From an uncultured Oscillospiraceae bacterium (lineage in GTDB: Bacteria; Bacillota; Clostridia; Oscillospirales; Oscillospiraceae): a stretch of DNA of 11,369 bases. Below the pieces are notes generated by a model, which was given only the letters and a program-made list of their open reading frames with translations, ran no database searches and was not told the DNA's origin. Below, piece by piece: positions 1-7,137 of the stretch. The stretch lies in contig CAUBQU010000018.1 in assembly GCA_958438185.1 (NCBI GenBank), positions 1-11,369 of the forward strand, read 5' to 3'. Position 1 is the first letter of the stretch. Every line of letters starts with the position of its first letter. The translations under genes and the position numbers were made by a program.

Positions 1-57
1 GCTAACGTGGTAACTTATTAGCGTAAATTATGTATTCACCCCAAAGGAGGTTTTTCC
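1..57 (+). promoter_or_regulatory. Leader of the his operon with possible operator-like inverted repeat
   Basis: This AT-rich stretch precedes the regulator gene and differs clearly in base composition from the GC-rich coding DNA. Bases 1-5 (GCTAA) and 18-22 (TTAGC) form the arms of an imperfect 22-base inverted repeat with 7 of 11 matched positions. A symmetrical site just ahead of a TrpR-like regulator gene could be its own operator, but this is inference, and the repeat touches the window edge so it may be incomplete. No convincing -35/-10 pair can be assigned; TAAATT (24-29) and TATGTA (29-34) are only weak -10 candidates. No T-box or histidine-rich leader peptide is visible in the bases present. 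The strong ribosome binding site AAAGGAGG at 43-50 sits 7 bases before the ATG at 58. Confidence 0.35.
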
Positions 58-351
58 ATGAGCCTGCCCCATAATCCGCAAACCGACGAGCTCTTCCGCT
101 CTATCCTACTGCTGCGGGATCTCGACGATTGCTACCGGTATTTTGAAGATCTCTGTACCGTCAAAGAGATTCAGGCCTTCAGCCAGCGGTTGGAGGTTGC
201 TAAGCGCCTGCACGAGGACGAATCCTATCTGGCCGTCACCGAGCAGACCGGCGTCAGCTCCGCGACCGTCGGCCGCGTCAAACGCTGCCTGGACTACGGC
301 GCAGGCGGCTATCAGATGATCCTGGCACGTCTTGCAGAGGAGGAACCATGA
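58..351 (+). CDS. yerC: TrpR-like transcriptional regulator of the YerC/YecD family
   Basis: The 97-residue protein is all-helical in character and matches the YerC/YecD group of TrpR-related DNA-binding proteins in length and motifs. Residues 34-51 (TVKEIQAFSQRLEVAKRL) align with the TrpR segment before the reader head. Residues about 56-79 (YLAVTEQTGVSSATVGRVKR and on) form a helix-turn-helix like the TrpR D and E helices. Its start is set by AAAGGAGG 7 bases upstream, and its stop overlaps the hisZ start as ATGA, so it is co-translated with the his genes. As the first gene of a complete histidine operon it is probably the operon's own regulator, perhaps with histidine or a pathway compound as co-repressor; that role is inferred from position. 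I recall comparative genomics naming TrpR-family regulators of Firmicutes his genes HisR. Family assignment is firm, ligand and operator are not. Confidence 0.88.
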   Translation: MSLPHNPQTDELFRSILLLRDLDDCYRYFEDLCTVKEIQAFSQRLEVAKRLHEDESYLAVTEQTGVSSATVGRVKRCLDYGAGGYQMILARLAEEEP

Positions 352-1457
352 ATACGACATCCTATCTCAACCCCGATGAGCGCATCCTCTACACCCTGCG
401 GGAGCTTTACCGCAGCTACGGGTATCTTTTTTATAAGGTCAGCAAATTTGAGGAGTACGACCTCTACCTGGAAAACAAGGACTTTCTCGATACCCGCCAG
501 CTTCTGACCTTCACAGATACCGACGGCCGTCTCATGGCTCTGAAGCCGGATATCACCCTCTCCATCGCCAAAAACAGCAAGCCAGACGGCGGGATGCAGA
601 AGGTCTGCTACACAGAAAACGTCTACCGCGCCCCGAATCACGGCGGGTTCCGGGAAATTCCGCAGACAGGGCTGGAGTGCATTGGCGAGATCGACCTTTA
701 TGCCATGTCAGAGGTCGTGATGCTGGCGGTGCGCAGTTTGGAAGCCATCAGCGCCCAGAGCGTGCTGGACCTGTCCCACCTGGGGGTCCTGGCGGGGCTA
801 CTGGCGGACTGTCCACGGTCTGTCACAGCGGACCTGCTGGCAGCCATCGGCGCGAAAAACGCCCACGAGGTCGCCGCCCTGTGCTGCGATGCTGGAATTT
901 TGCCGGAGACCTGCCGCCTGCTGCAGGCGCTGATTCGCATCGCAGGCCCGCTCCAGGAGGCGCTGCCCCAGGTGCAGGCCCTGCCACTGCCGGAGGCAAG
1001 CCGCCAGGCGCTGGCGGAGCTCGCCGCGCTTGCCGAGCTGCTGGCCCTGCAGGGCGTCGCCCAGCGGGTCAATCTGGATTTTTCCATTGTCAGCGCCATG
1101 GAGTATTACAACGGCGTCTTTTTCCGCGGCTATGTCGACGGGATCCCCGCCGCCGTTGTCTCCGGCGGGCGCTATGACAAGCTGATGCAGAAAATGGGCC
1201 GCGGCTGCGGCGCCATCGGCTTTGCCGTATACCTGGCCCAGCTGGAGCGCTTTGGGCGGCAGACCCCAGCGTTTGACACGGACGCCCTGATCCTCTACGA
1301 CGAAGCCAGCGATCCTGCGCTCATCATCCGCACCGCCCGCAGCTGGACGGACATGGGCAAGACCGTCCGCGTCCAGCGGCAGCGGGGCGATTTGCGATGC
1401 CGCCAGCTGATAAAAATCGGGGCAAAGGAGGTATCTATCCTTGAAACCAATGATTAA
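348..1457 (+). CDS. hisZ: HisZ, regulatory subunit of ATP phosphoribosyltransferase
   Basis: HisZ is a catalytically silent paralogue of histidyl-tRNA synthetase that assembles with short-form HisG and gives it activity and histidine feedback control in the cytoplasm. The 369 residues show the class II synthetase fold signals: the KPDIT segment at 66-70, a motif-2-like stretch at 94-113 (RAPNHGGFREIPQTGLECIG), the HisRS-like SIVSAMEYYNGVFFRGY region near 247-262 and a motif-3-like part from GGRYDKL (273-279) to GAIGFAV (288-294). Residues about 310-369 look like a compact alpha/beta tail resembling the HisRS anticodon-binding domain, which some HisZ proteins lack. A full HisRS would be longer, and the short HisG directly after it supports HisZ rather than HisRS. 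The ATG overlaps the upstream stop (ATGA) and follows GAGGAGG at 337-343. The 3' end overlaps hisG by 17 bases. Confidence 0.94.
   Translation: MNTTSYLNPDERILYTLRELYRSYGYLFYKVSKFEEYDLYLENKDFLDTRQLLTFTDTDGRLMALKPDITLSIAKNSKPDGGMQKVCYTENVYRAPNHGGFREIPQTGLECIGEIDLYAMSEVVMLAVRSLEAISAQSVLDLSHLGVLAGLLADCPRSVTADLLAAIGAKNAHEVAALCCDAGILPETCRLLQALIRIAGPLQEALPQVQALPLPEASRQALAELAALAELLALQGVAQRVNLDFSIVSAMEYYNGVFFRGYVDGIPAAVVSGGRYDKLMQKMGRGCGAIGFAVYLAQLERFGRQTPAFDTDALILYDEASDPALIIRTARSWTDMGKTVRVQRQRGDLRCRQLIKIGAKEVSILETND
1424..1443 (+). promoter_or_regulatory. Ribosome binding site that selects the TTG start of hisG
   Basis: AAAGGAGG occupies 1424-1431 inside the end of hisZ. The spacing of 9 bases to TTG (1441-1443) is ideal, whereas the in-frame ATG at 1450 is 18 bases away. 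The choice rests on spacing only. Confidence 0.7.
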
Positions 1458-2082
1458 CATCGCCCTGCCCAAGGGGCGCTTAGGAGAAAAGGTCTACGGG
1501 ATCTTTGAAGCCGCCGGTTACGCCTGCCCAGAGATACGGGAGGAAAACCGCAAGCTGACGTTTGAAAACCCCGAGACCGGCGTCCGCTACTTCTGGGTCA
1601 AGCCGTCGGATGTGGCCATCTACGTCGAGCGCGGTGCGGCGGACCTGGGCGTCGCCGGGAAGGATATTTTATTGGAATACGAGCCGGATGTCTACGAGCT
1701 GCTGGACCTGGGCATCGGCAAATGCCGCATGTGCGTCGCCGGGCCCGCCCAATTCCGGGACGACCCCGCCCAGACGCTGCGGGTCGCCACAAAATTCCAG
1801 CACATCGCCCAGAGCTACTACGCCGCGCAGAGCCGCCAGATCGACATCATCCATCTCAACGGCTCGATCGAGCTGGCCCCGATCCTCGGCCTTTCCGACG
1901 TCATCGTCGATATCGTCGAGACGGGCAAGACGCTTCTGGAAAACGGCCTGGCGCCGCTGGAGACCATCTGCCCCATCAGCGCCCGGCTGATCGCCAACAA
2001 GGCGGCCTGGAAATTCCGCCAGCCTGCCATCGGTACGTTCTGCCAAGCCGTGGCCCAGCAGCAGTGCGGGGAAAACAAATAG
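1441..2082 (+). CDS. hisG: ATP phosphoribosyltransferase catalytic subunit, short form
   Basis: HisG joins PRPP and ATP to give N1-(5-phosphoribosyl)-ATP, the committed first step of histidine synthesis. The 213 residues match the short form that lacks the C-terminal histidine-binding domain and depends on HisZ. Recognisable parts are the N-terminal INIALPKGRLGEK (5-17), ADLGVAGKD (67-75) and the PRPP-binding loop DIVETGKTL (157-165). The start is best placed at the TTG at 1441: AAAGGAGG at 1424-1431 lies 9 bases before it, but 18 bases before the ATG at 1450, which is too far for good initiation. With the TTG start the gene overlaps hisZ by 17 bases, so ribosomes finishing hisZ pass the hisG start. 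A 3-residue shorter protein from the ATG cannot be excluded and would not alter function. Confidence 0.95.
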   Translation: MKPMINIALPKGRLGEKVYGIFEAAGYACPEIREENRKLTFENPETGVRYFWVKPSDVAIYVERGAADLGVAGKDILLEYEPDVYELLDLGIGKCRMCVAGPAQFRDDPAQTLRVATKFQHIAQSYYAAQSRQIDIIHLNGSIELAPILGLSDVIVDIVETGKTLLENGLAPLETICPISARLIANKAAWKFRQPAIGTFCQAVAQQQCGENK

Positions 2083-2094
2083 GAGGAACCGGTC

Positions 2095-3378
2095 ATGATG
2101 CAGATCTATCCCTATGAAAACGTTGAAAAAAGCAAGCTGTTTTTCCGCGGCGTGACGGAATCCGGCGTCCGGGACACCGTCTCTGAGATCCTCCGCGCCG
2201 TCCGGGACGGCGGCGACGACGCCCTGCGGGACTATGCCCGCCGCTTTGACAAGGCGGAGCTGACCGAGATCGAAGTCCCCGCCCGGGACCTGGACGCGGC
2301 GCTGGAAACCATCGACCCGGCACTGCGCCGTGTAATGGAGCAGGCCGCGGAAAACATCCGCACCTTCCACGCCCACCAGTGCCGCACCGGCTTTGAATTT
2401 ACCCGCCGGGACGGCGTTATCATGGGCCAGAAGATCACGCCCATCGAAAAAGTCGGCCTGTATATCCCCGGCGGCACGGCGGCCTATCCCTCGACGGTCC
2501 TGATGAACGCCATCCCCGCTAAGCTGGCGGGCTGCAGCCAGATTGTCATGGTCTCGCCCCCCACCTGCGGCGGCGGCATCGCGCCGGTCATTCTGGCGGC
2601 GGCGAAGATTGCCGGGGTGGACCGGGTCTTTCAAACCGGCGGTGCCCAGGCCATCGCCGCCCTGGCTTATGGCACGGAGACGGTCCCGAAGGTTGATAAG
2701 ATCGTCGGCCCCGGCAACGCCTTTGTCGCGGAAGCCAAGCGGCAGGTCTTCGGCCTTGTCAATATCGACATGATCGCCGGGCCCAGCGAGATCCTCGTCG
2801 TCGCCGACGGCGCGGCGGACCCAGCCTGGGTCGCGGCGGACCTGCTCAGCCAGGCCGAGCACGACAAAATGGCCACCGCCGTCCTGGTGACGGACAGCCC
2901 ATCCCTGGCAGAGGGCGTTCAGGCCGAGGTCGAACGCCAGCTGACGAGCCTTCCCCGGCAGGAGATCGCCCGGGCTTCCATCGACGAAAACGGCAAGATC
3001 ATCCTGGCAAGCGACCTGACCGTCGCCATCGAGATCGCCAACGAGCTGGCCCCAGAGCATCTGGAGCTGTGCGTCGCAGACCCGATGCAATATCTGCCCC
3101 AGATCCGCAATGCCGGTTCCGTCTTCCTGGGCCGCTACTGCCCGGAGGCGCTGGGCGACTATATGGCAGGCCCTAACCACACCCTACCCACCAGCGGCAC
3201 AGCCCGCTTCTCCAGCCCCTTGAGCGTCGATGATTTTATTAAAAAGACCCAATACACCTATTTCACCCAGGATACGCTGGCCGCCCTCTGCGGCGACGTT
3301 GCCACCTTCGCCCGCTCGGAAGGGCTGGAAGCCCACGCCCGCAGCGCCCTGATCCGCAGCGGGGAGGTGGAAAAATGA
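2095..3378 (+). CDS. hisD: Histidinol dehydrogenase
   Basis: HisD is the last enzyme of the pathway, a zinc enzyme that oxidises L-histidinol to L-histidine in two NAD-dependent steps. The 427-residue length is normal for the family. The zinc ligands are all visible by analogy with the E. coli enzyme: Q253 and H256 in LLSQAEHD, D355 in ALGDYMAGPNH, and H414 in LEAHARS. The catalytic pair E321-H322 is in LAPEHLEL. The glycine-rich YIPGGTAAYPSTVLMN (123-138) and GPGNAFVAEAK (205-215) segments are also intact. It starts 12 bases after hisG at the first of two adjacent ATG codons, with GGAGG at 2082-2086 leaving 8 bases of spacing; the second ATG is possible and would remove one residue. Its end overlaps hisC as ATGA. 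No missing residue or frame break is seen. Confidence 0.97.
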   Translation: MMQIYPYENVEKSKLFFRGVTESGVRDTVSEILRAVRDGGDDALRDYARRFDKAELTEIEVPARDLDAALETIDPALRRVMEQAAENIRTFHAHQCRTGFEFTRRDGVIMGQKITPIEKVGLYIPGGTAAYPSTVLMNAIPAKLAGCSQIVMVSPPTCGGGIAPVILAAAKIAGVDRVFQTGGAQAIAALAYGTETVPKVDKIVGPGNAFVAEAKRQVFGLVNIDMIAGPSEILVVADGAADPAWVAADLLSQAEHDKMATAVLVTDSPSLAEGVQAEVERQLTSLPRQEIARASIDENGKIILASDLTVAIEIANELAPEHLELCVADPMQYLPQIRNAGSVFLGRYCPEALGDYMAGPNHTLPTSGTARFSSPLSVDDFIKKTQYTYFTQDTLAALCGDVATFARSEGLEAHARSALIRSGEVEK

Positions 3379-4448
3379 GCCGTTTCTTTGCCATGCAAGG
3401 CCTCACCGCCTACACCCCCGGGGAGCAGCCCCGGGACCGGCGCTATCTGAAGCTCAACACCAACGAATCCCCCTTCCCGCCCCCGGCCGCTGTCATCGAC
3501 GTGGCCAAGGAAGCCGCCGGGAGCCTGCAGCTCTACTCCGACCCGGACTGCCGGGACCTGCGGGCCGCCGCCGCCAAGCTCTACGGCGTCGCGCCGGAGG
3601 CGCTGATGCCAGTCAATGGCTCGGACGAGGCGCTGTATCTGGCGTTTCGCGCCTTCGGCGGCCCGGGGCGGCGCTTCGCCTTCCCCGCCGTCAGCTATAG
3701 CTTCTACCCCGTCTTTGCCGCCGTCACCGGCACGCAGGCGATGCCCATCCCCCTGCAGCCTGATTTTTCCATCGACCCGGCGGATTACGCTGGGCTGGAC
3801 GCTTCCATCGTCATCGCCAACCCCAATGCCCCCACTGGCCTTGCCCTGGCACTGCCGCAGGTCGAATCCATCCTGCAGGCTGACCCGGACCGGCTCGTCA
3901 TCATCGACGAGGCATACGTCGACTTCGGCGCGCAGAGCTGCGTTGCGCTGACCGCGCGCTATGACAATCTCCTCGTCACACAGACCTTTTCCAAATCCCG
4001 GAGCCTGGCCGGTGCGCGGCTCGGCTTTGCCATCGGCGACCCGGCGCTCATCGCGGACCTCAACACCGTCCGCAATTCCGTCAATCCCTACAACGTCAAC
4101 CGGATGACCCAGGCCGCCGGGATCGCCGCCATCCGGGAAAATGATTACTTTATGGGCTGCTGCCAGGCCATCCGCAAAAACCGGGACTCGGCCACCGCGC
4201 AGCTGCGGGCCATGGGCTTCACCGTTCTGGAGAGCCAGGCAAACTTTGTCTTCGCCCGCTGCGATGCCATGCCCGGCGCGGCCCTGTATGCCGCCCTGCG
4301 CCGTCGCGGCGTCCTGGTGCGCCATTTTGATACCCCGGCGCTGACGGACTGGCTGCGCATCACCATCGGCACCCAAGACCAGATGGCCGCGCTGCTGGAT
4401 ACCATCGCGGCTATTTTAAAGGAGGAATGCCCCCATGCGAACTGCTGA
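3375..4448 (+). CDS. hisC: Histidinol-phosphate aminotransferase
   Basis: HisC is a fold-type I PLP aminotransferase that transfers an amino group from glutamate to imidazole-acetol phosphate, giving L-histidinol phosphate. Of its 357 residues, the substrate-side NTNESPFPPP (28-37), the NPNAPTG motif with N150, D178 in IIDEAYVDF, the PLP-binding lysine K207 in TFSKSRSLAGARLGF and R215 are all in the expected order. The start overlaps the hisD stop as ATGA, with GGAGGTG from 3363 about 7 bases ahead. Related enzymes accept other amino acid substrates, but placement between hisD and hisB makes the histidine role clear. The last 14 bases overlap hisB in another frame, so the ribosome binding site of hisB lies within this gene. 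Confidence 0.96.
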   Translation: MSRFFAMQGLTAYTPGEQPRDRRYLKLNTNESPFPPPAAVIDVAKEAAGSLQLYSDPDCRDLRAAAAKLYGVAPEALMPVNGSDEALYLAFRAFGGPGRRFAFPAVSYSFYPVFAAVTGTQAMPIPLQPDFSIDPADYAGLDASIVIANPNAPTGLALALPQVESILQADPDRLVIIDEAYVDFGAQSCVALTARYDNLLVTQTFSKSRSLAGARLGFAIGDPALIADLNTVRNSVNPYNVNRMTQAAGIAAIRENDYFMGCCQAIRKNRDSATAQLRAMGFTVLESQANFVFARCDAMPGAALYAALRRRGVLVRHFDTPALTDWLRITIGTQDQMAALLDTIAAILKEECPHANC

Positions 4449-5025
4449 GATCACCCGCACGACAGCGGAGACCGCCATCACCCTCCGCCTCTGCCTGGAC
4501 GGCACCGGCGCAAGCCAGGTGCAATCCGGCGTCGGCTTTCTGGACCATATGCTGACCCTCTTTGCCAAACACAGCCGCTTTGACCTGACCCTGACCTGCA
4601 CCGGCGACACCCAAGTCGACGACCACCACAGCGTCGAGGACATCGGCATCGTCCTGGGCCAGGCGCTGGGCCAAGCGCTGGGCGACAAGCGCGGCATCCA
4701 CCGCTACGGCAGCTGCCTCCTGCCCATGGACGAAGCGCTCATCCTCTGTGCGGCGGACCTGTCCGGCCGCAGCTGCCTGCGCCTGCAGGCGCAGATCCCG
4801 ACGGAAAAGGTCGGGACATTTGATACGGAGCTGGTGGAAGAATTCTTCCAGGCCCTCACCCGGGAAGCCCGGATGAACCTGCACCTGCGCCAGCTGGATG
4901 GGACGAATTCCCATCATATCATCGAAGCCATGTTCAAAGCCCTGGGCCGGACGCTGCGCCAGGCCGTGGCCATCGACCCGGATTGCCGGGACGAGATCCC
5001 ATCGACAAAAGGAGTGCTGGCATGA
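4435..5025 (+). CDS. hisB: Imidazoleglycerol-phosphate dehydratase
   Basis: This manganese enzyme dehydrates imidazole glycerol phosphate to imidazole acetol phosphate, the substrate of HisC. The 196-residue protein is the single-domain dehydratase; it has no N-terminal HAD phosphatase domain as in the fused E. coli HisB. Both metal-binding histidine motifs are present: DDHHSVED (62-69) and NSHHIIEA (158-165), along with GFLDHML (34-40), FDTELVEEFF (129-138) and the C-terminal STKGVL. The ATG lies 9 bases after AAAGGAGG (4418-4425), which is inside hisC, and the gene overlaps hisC by 14 bases. Its stop overlaps hisH as ATGA. The absent phosphatase activity is supplied by the PHP enzyme further down the operon. 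Confidence 0.97.
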   Translation: MRTAEITRTTAETAITLRLCLDGTGASQVQSGVGFLDHMLTLFAKHSRFDLTLTCTGDTQVDDHHSVEDIGIVLGQALGQALGDKRGIHRYGSCLLPMDEALILCAADLSGRSCLRLQAQIPTEKVGTFDTELVEEFFQALTREARMNLHLRQLDGTNSHHIIEAMFKALGRTLRQAVAIDPDCRDEIPSTKGVLA

Positions 5026-5660
5026 TTGCGATCCTGGATTACGGCGTGGGAAATCTGTTTTCCCTGAAAAGCTCCCTGGCCATGCTGGGGGAGGACGCCT
5101 GCCTGACCGGCGACGCGGCAGCGCTGCGCCGGGCCGACCGGCTGATTCTCCCCGGCGTCGGCGCCTTCCGCGACGCCGCCGCCCAGCTGCGGGCCACCGG
5201 GCTGGACCGGCTCGTGCTGGAGCAGGCGAAAAAGGGCGTCCCCATTCTGGGCATCTGCCTGGGGATGCAGCTGCTCTTTGAAAAGAGCCTGGAGTACGGC
5301 GAATACGCCGGGCTGGGCCTGATCCCCGGCATCGTCCGCCCCATCGCGGGCCACGTGCCGCAGGAGTTAAAGATCCCCCACATCGGCTGGAACGCCCTGC
5401 ATCTGTCGCAGCCGACGCATCCGCTGCTGACGAACACGCAAGACGGCGACTGCGTCTATTTCGTCCACAGCTATTACGCCGATACGCCCGCGCGCTATAT
5501 CCTCGCCACCGCTGAGTACGGCGCGCCGCTGACCGCCGCCGTCGCCAATGGCAATGTCCTGGGCTGCCAATTCCACCCGGAAAAAAGCGGCCCCGTCGGC
5601 CTTGGCATTCTGCAGGCCTTTTGCCGCCTGCCCGCAAGCAAAGGAGGCGCCCCATGCTGA
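5022..5660 (+). CDS. hisH: Imidazole glycerol phosphate synthase, glutaminase subunit HisH
   Basis: HisH is a class I glutamine amidotransferase that releases ammonia from glutamine and feeds it through HisF. With the start at 5022 the protein has 212 residues and begins MIAILDYGVGNLFSL, the usual HisH N-terminus. A longer reading from 4983 would add 13 residues that only reflect the end of hisB, and it lacks a suitable ribosome binding site, whereas AAAAGGAG (5007-5014) precedes 5022. The catalytic triad is C79 in GICLGMQ, H185 and E187 in CQFHPEKS; the oxyanion region PGVGAFRD (44-51) and the FVHSYY segment (147-152) are present. It overlaps hisB by 4 bases and hisA by 7. It works as a heterodimer with HisF, encoded one gene later. 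Confidence 0.96.
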   Translation: MIAILDYGVGNLFSLKSSLAMLGEDACLTGDAAALRRADRLILPGVGAFRDAAAQLRATGLDRLVLEQAKKGVPILGICLGMQLLFEKSLEYGEYAGLGLIPGIVRPIAGHVPQELKIPHIGWNALHLSQPTHPLLTNTQDGDCVYFVHSYYADTPARYILATAEYGAPLTAAVANGNVLGCQFHPEKSGPVGLGILQAFCRLPASKGGAPC

Positions 5661-6367
5661 TCCTGCCCGCCATTGATCTTTATGAAAAAAAGGCCGTGCG
5701 CCTGCACAAGGGCGACTACGCCCAGATGACCGTCTACAACGACCATCCCCTGGCCGTCGCCGAGGACTTCGCCGCCGCAGGGGCCCAGTGGATCCACATG
5801 GTCGACCTGGAAGGCGCCCGGGACGGCACGACGCCCAACGCCGCAGTCGTCACCCAGATCGTCGCCAAGACCGGCCTGCGCGTCGAACTGGGCGGCGGCA
5901 TCCGCAGTCTGGACACGGCCCGCCGGTACCTGGACGCAGGCGTCAGCCGCATCATCCTCGGCACCGCTGCGCTGACGCAGCCGGAATTTCTCGCCCAAGC
6001 CCTCCAGACCTTCGGCGACCAGATCGCCGTCGGCGTGGACTGCCGGGATGGCCTCGTCGCCATCCGGGGCTGGACGCAAACCAGCGCCGTCACCTGTGAA
6101 GACTTCTGCCAGCGGCTGCAGGACCTGGGCGTCCGGACGGTCATCTGCACGGATATCTCCAAGGACGGCGCGATGCAGGGCGCAAACCGGGCCCTCTACC
6201 AGCAGCTGACGAAGCAATTTCCCATCCAATTCATCGCCTCCGGCGGCGTCTCGACGCTGGACGACATCCGCGCCCTTTCCCAGATGGGCCTCTACGGCGC
6301 TATCATCGGCAAAGCGTACTACACCGGCGCGATCGACCTCAAAAAAGCACAGGAGGCAGCACAATGA
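5654..6367 (+). CDS. hisA: ProFAR isomerase (phosphoribosylformimino-AICAR-phosphate isomerase)
   Basis: HisA is a (beta/alpha)8 barrel enzyme that isomerises ProFAR to PRFAR by an Amadori rearrangement. From the start at 5654 it has 237 residues, typical for the family, and opens MLILPAIDLYEKKAVRLHKG. The acid-base pair is D8 in PAIDLY and D129 in GVDCRDG; ELGGGIR (78-84), TDISKDG (166-172) and ASGGVS (195-200) are the phosphate-binding and barrel-end motifs. The upstream in-frame ATG at 5621 would add 11 residues read from hisH and is rejected because AAAGGAGG at 5640-5647 is placed 6 bases before 5654. W140 is consistent with HisA rather than the bifunctional PriA, but PriA-type activity cannot be ruled out from sequence; a separate trp gene is not in view. 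The stop overlaps hisF as ATGA. Confidence 0.95.
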   Translation: MLILPAIDLYEKKAVRLHKGDYAQMTVYNDHPLAVAEDFAAAGAQWIHMVDLEGARDGTTPNAAVVTQIVAKTGLRVELGGGIRSLDTARRYLDAGVSRIILGTAALTQPEFLAQALQTFGDQIAVGVDCRDGLVAIRGWTQTSAVTCEDFCQRLQDLGVRTVICTDISKDGAMQGANRALYQQLTKQFPIQFIASGGVSTLDDIRALSQMGLYGAIIGKAYYTGAIDLKKAQEAAQ

Positions 6368-7137
6368 TCACAAAACGCATCATTCCCTGCCTGGACGTCC
6401 GGGACGGCCGGGTCGTCAAGGGGGTCAACTTCCTCGGCGTCCGGGACGTCTCAGACCCGGTCAAGCTGGCCCAGTACTACTCGGAAAGCGGCGCGGACGA
6501 GCTGGTGTTTTACGATATCACCGCCACCGTCGAAGGCCGCGCCCTGTTTACAGACATTTTGACCCGGGTGGCGGAGACGATCTTCATTCCCTTGACCGTC
6601 GGCGGCGGCATCCAGACCCTGGCGGACTTTGACCGCGTCCTCAAATGCGGCGCAGACAAGGTCAGCGTCAACTCCGGCGCGCTGCGCGATCCGGGCCTCA
6701 TCCGCCAAGGCGCGGAGCGCTACGGCAACCAGTGCGTCGTCCTCTCTGTGGACGCCAAACGAGTGGACGGGGCCTTCCACGTCTTTTCCCACGGCGGCCG
6801 CCAGGATACGGGGCTGGATGCCATCGAATGGATCCGCCGGGGCGTTGACCTGGGCGCAGGCGAGATCGTCCTCAATTCCATCGACACCGACGGCGTCAAG
6901 CAGGGCTTTGACCTTGCCATGCTGGACGCCGTCTGCCAAGCCGTCAATGTACCAGTCATCGCCTCCGGCGGGGCGGGCAGTGCGGCGGATTTTGTCGAGC
7001 TTTTCCAGGCCCTGCCCCGGGTCGACGCCGGGCTTGCCGCCTCCATTTTCCACTTTGGAGAGGTCCCCATCCCCGCACTGAAGCAAACCCTGGCCGATCA
7101 CGGCATTAATATCAGGAGGATAGAACGCCATGTTTGA
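6364..7137 (+). CDS. hisF: Imidazole glycerol phosphate synthase, cyclase subunit HisF
   Basis: HisF uses ammonia from HisH to convert PRFAR into imidazole glycerol phosphate and AICAR; the second product matters for the last two plus-strand genes. The 257 residues have the canonical start [20 protein letters not shown]. Catalytic D11 and D130 are intact, and so are the four residues that gate the ammonia channel: R5, E46, K99 and E167. Further family marks are DITAT (51-55), LTVGGGI (77-83), [10 protein letters not shown] (172-181) and ASGGAG (200-205). AGGAGG at 6351-6356 lies 7 bases before the ATG, which overlaps the hisA stop. The gene overlaps the next by 8 bases. Confidence 0.97.
   Translation: MITKRIIPCLDVRDGRVVKGVNFLGVRDVSDPVKLAQYYSESGADELVFYDITATVEGRALFTDILTRVAETIFIPLTVGGGIQTLADFDRVLKCGADKVSVNSGALRDPGLIRQGAERYGNQCVVLSVDAKRVDGAFHVFSHGGRQDTGLDAIEWIRRGVDLGAGEIVLNSIDTDGVKQGFDLAMLDAVCQAVNVPVIASGGAGSAADFVELFQALPRVDAGLAASIFHFGEVPIPALKQTLADHGINIRRIERHV

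Noticed and set aside
1..57. T-box or histidine-rich leader peptide for attenuation
   Set aside because: No run of histidine codons, T-box core or terminator hairpin is visible in the 57 bases available, although such an element could lie left of the window.
1669..3180. Long minus-strand open frame (about 503 codons) opposite hisG and hisD
   Set aside because: It mirrors two intact conserved genes, has no ribosome binding site or recognisable domain, and has the arginine/glycine-rich, low-complexity look of antisense frames in GC-rich DNA.
3258..4376. Minus-strand open frame of about 372 codons opposite hisC
   Set aside because: It is a shadow of hisC; the plus frame holds the full PLP enzyme with its lysine and arginine.
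4654..4683. Tandem 12-base repeat (CTGGGCCAGGCG-like, two and a half copies) in hisB
   Set aside because: It encodes LGQALGQALGDK, which fits the normal helix before the conserved ALGDKRGI of the family, so it needs no special explanation.
4983..5021. Extended N-terminus for HisH
   Set aside because: The extra 13 residues read through the end of hisB in another frame, and the ribosome binding site and family alignment both favour the ATG at 5022.
5621..5653. Extended N-terminus for HisA
   Set aside because: The added basic residues are read from the end of hisH; AAAGGAGG is placed for the ATG at 5654, giving the standard HisA start.
4411..5673. Minus-strand open frame of about 420 codons opposite hisB and hisH
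   Set aside because: It spans the end of one and the start of another conserved gene, is very rich in arginine and glycine, and has no supporting signals.
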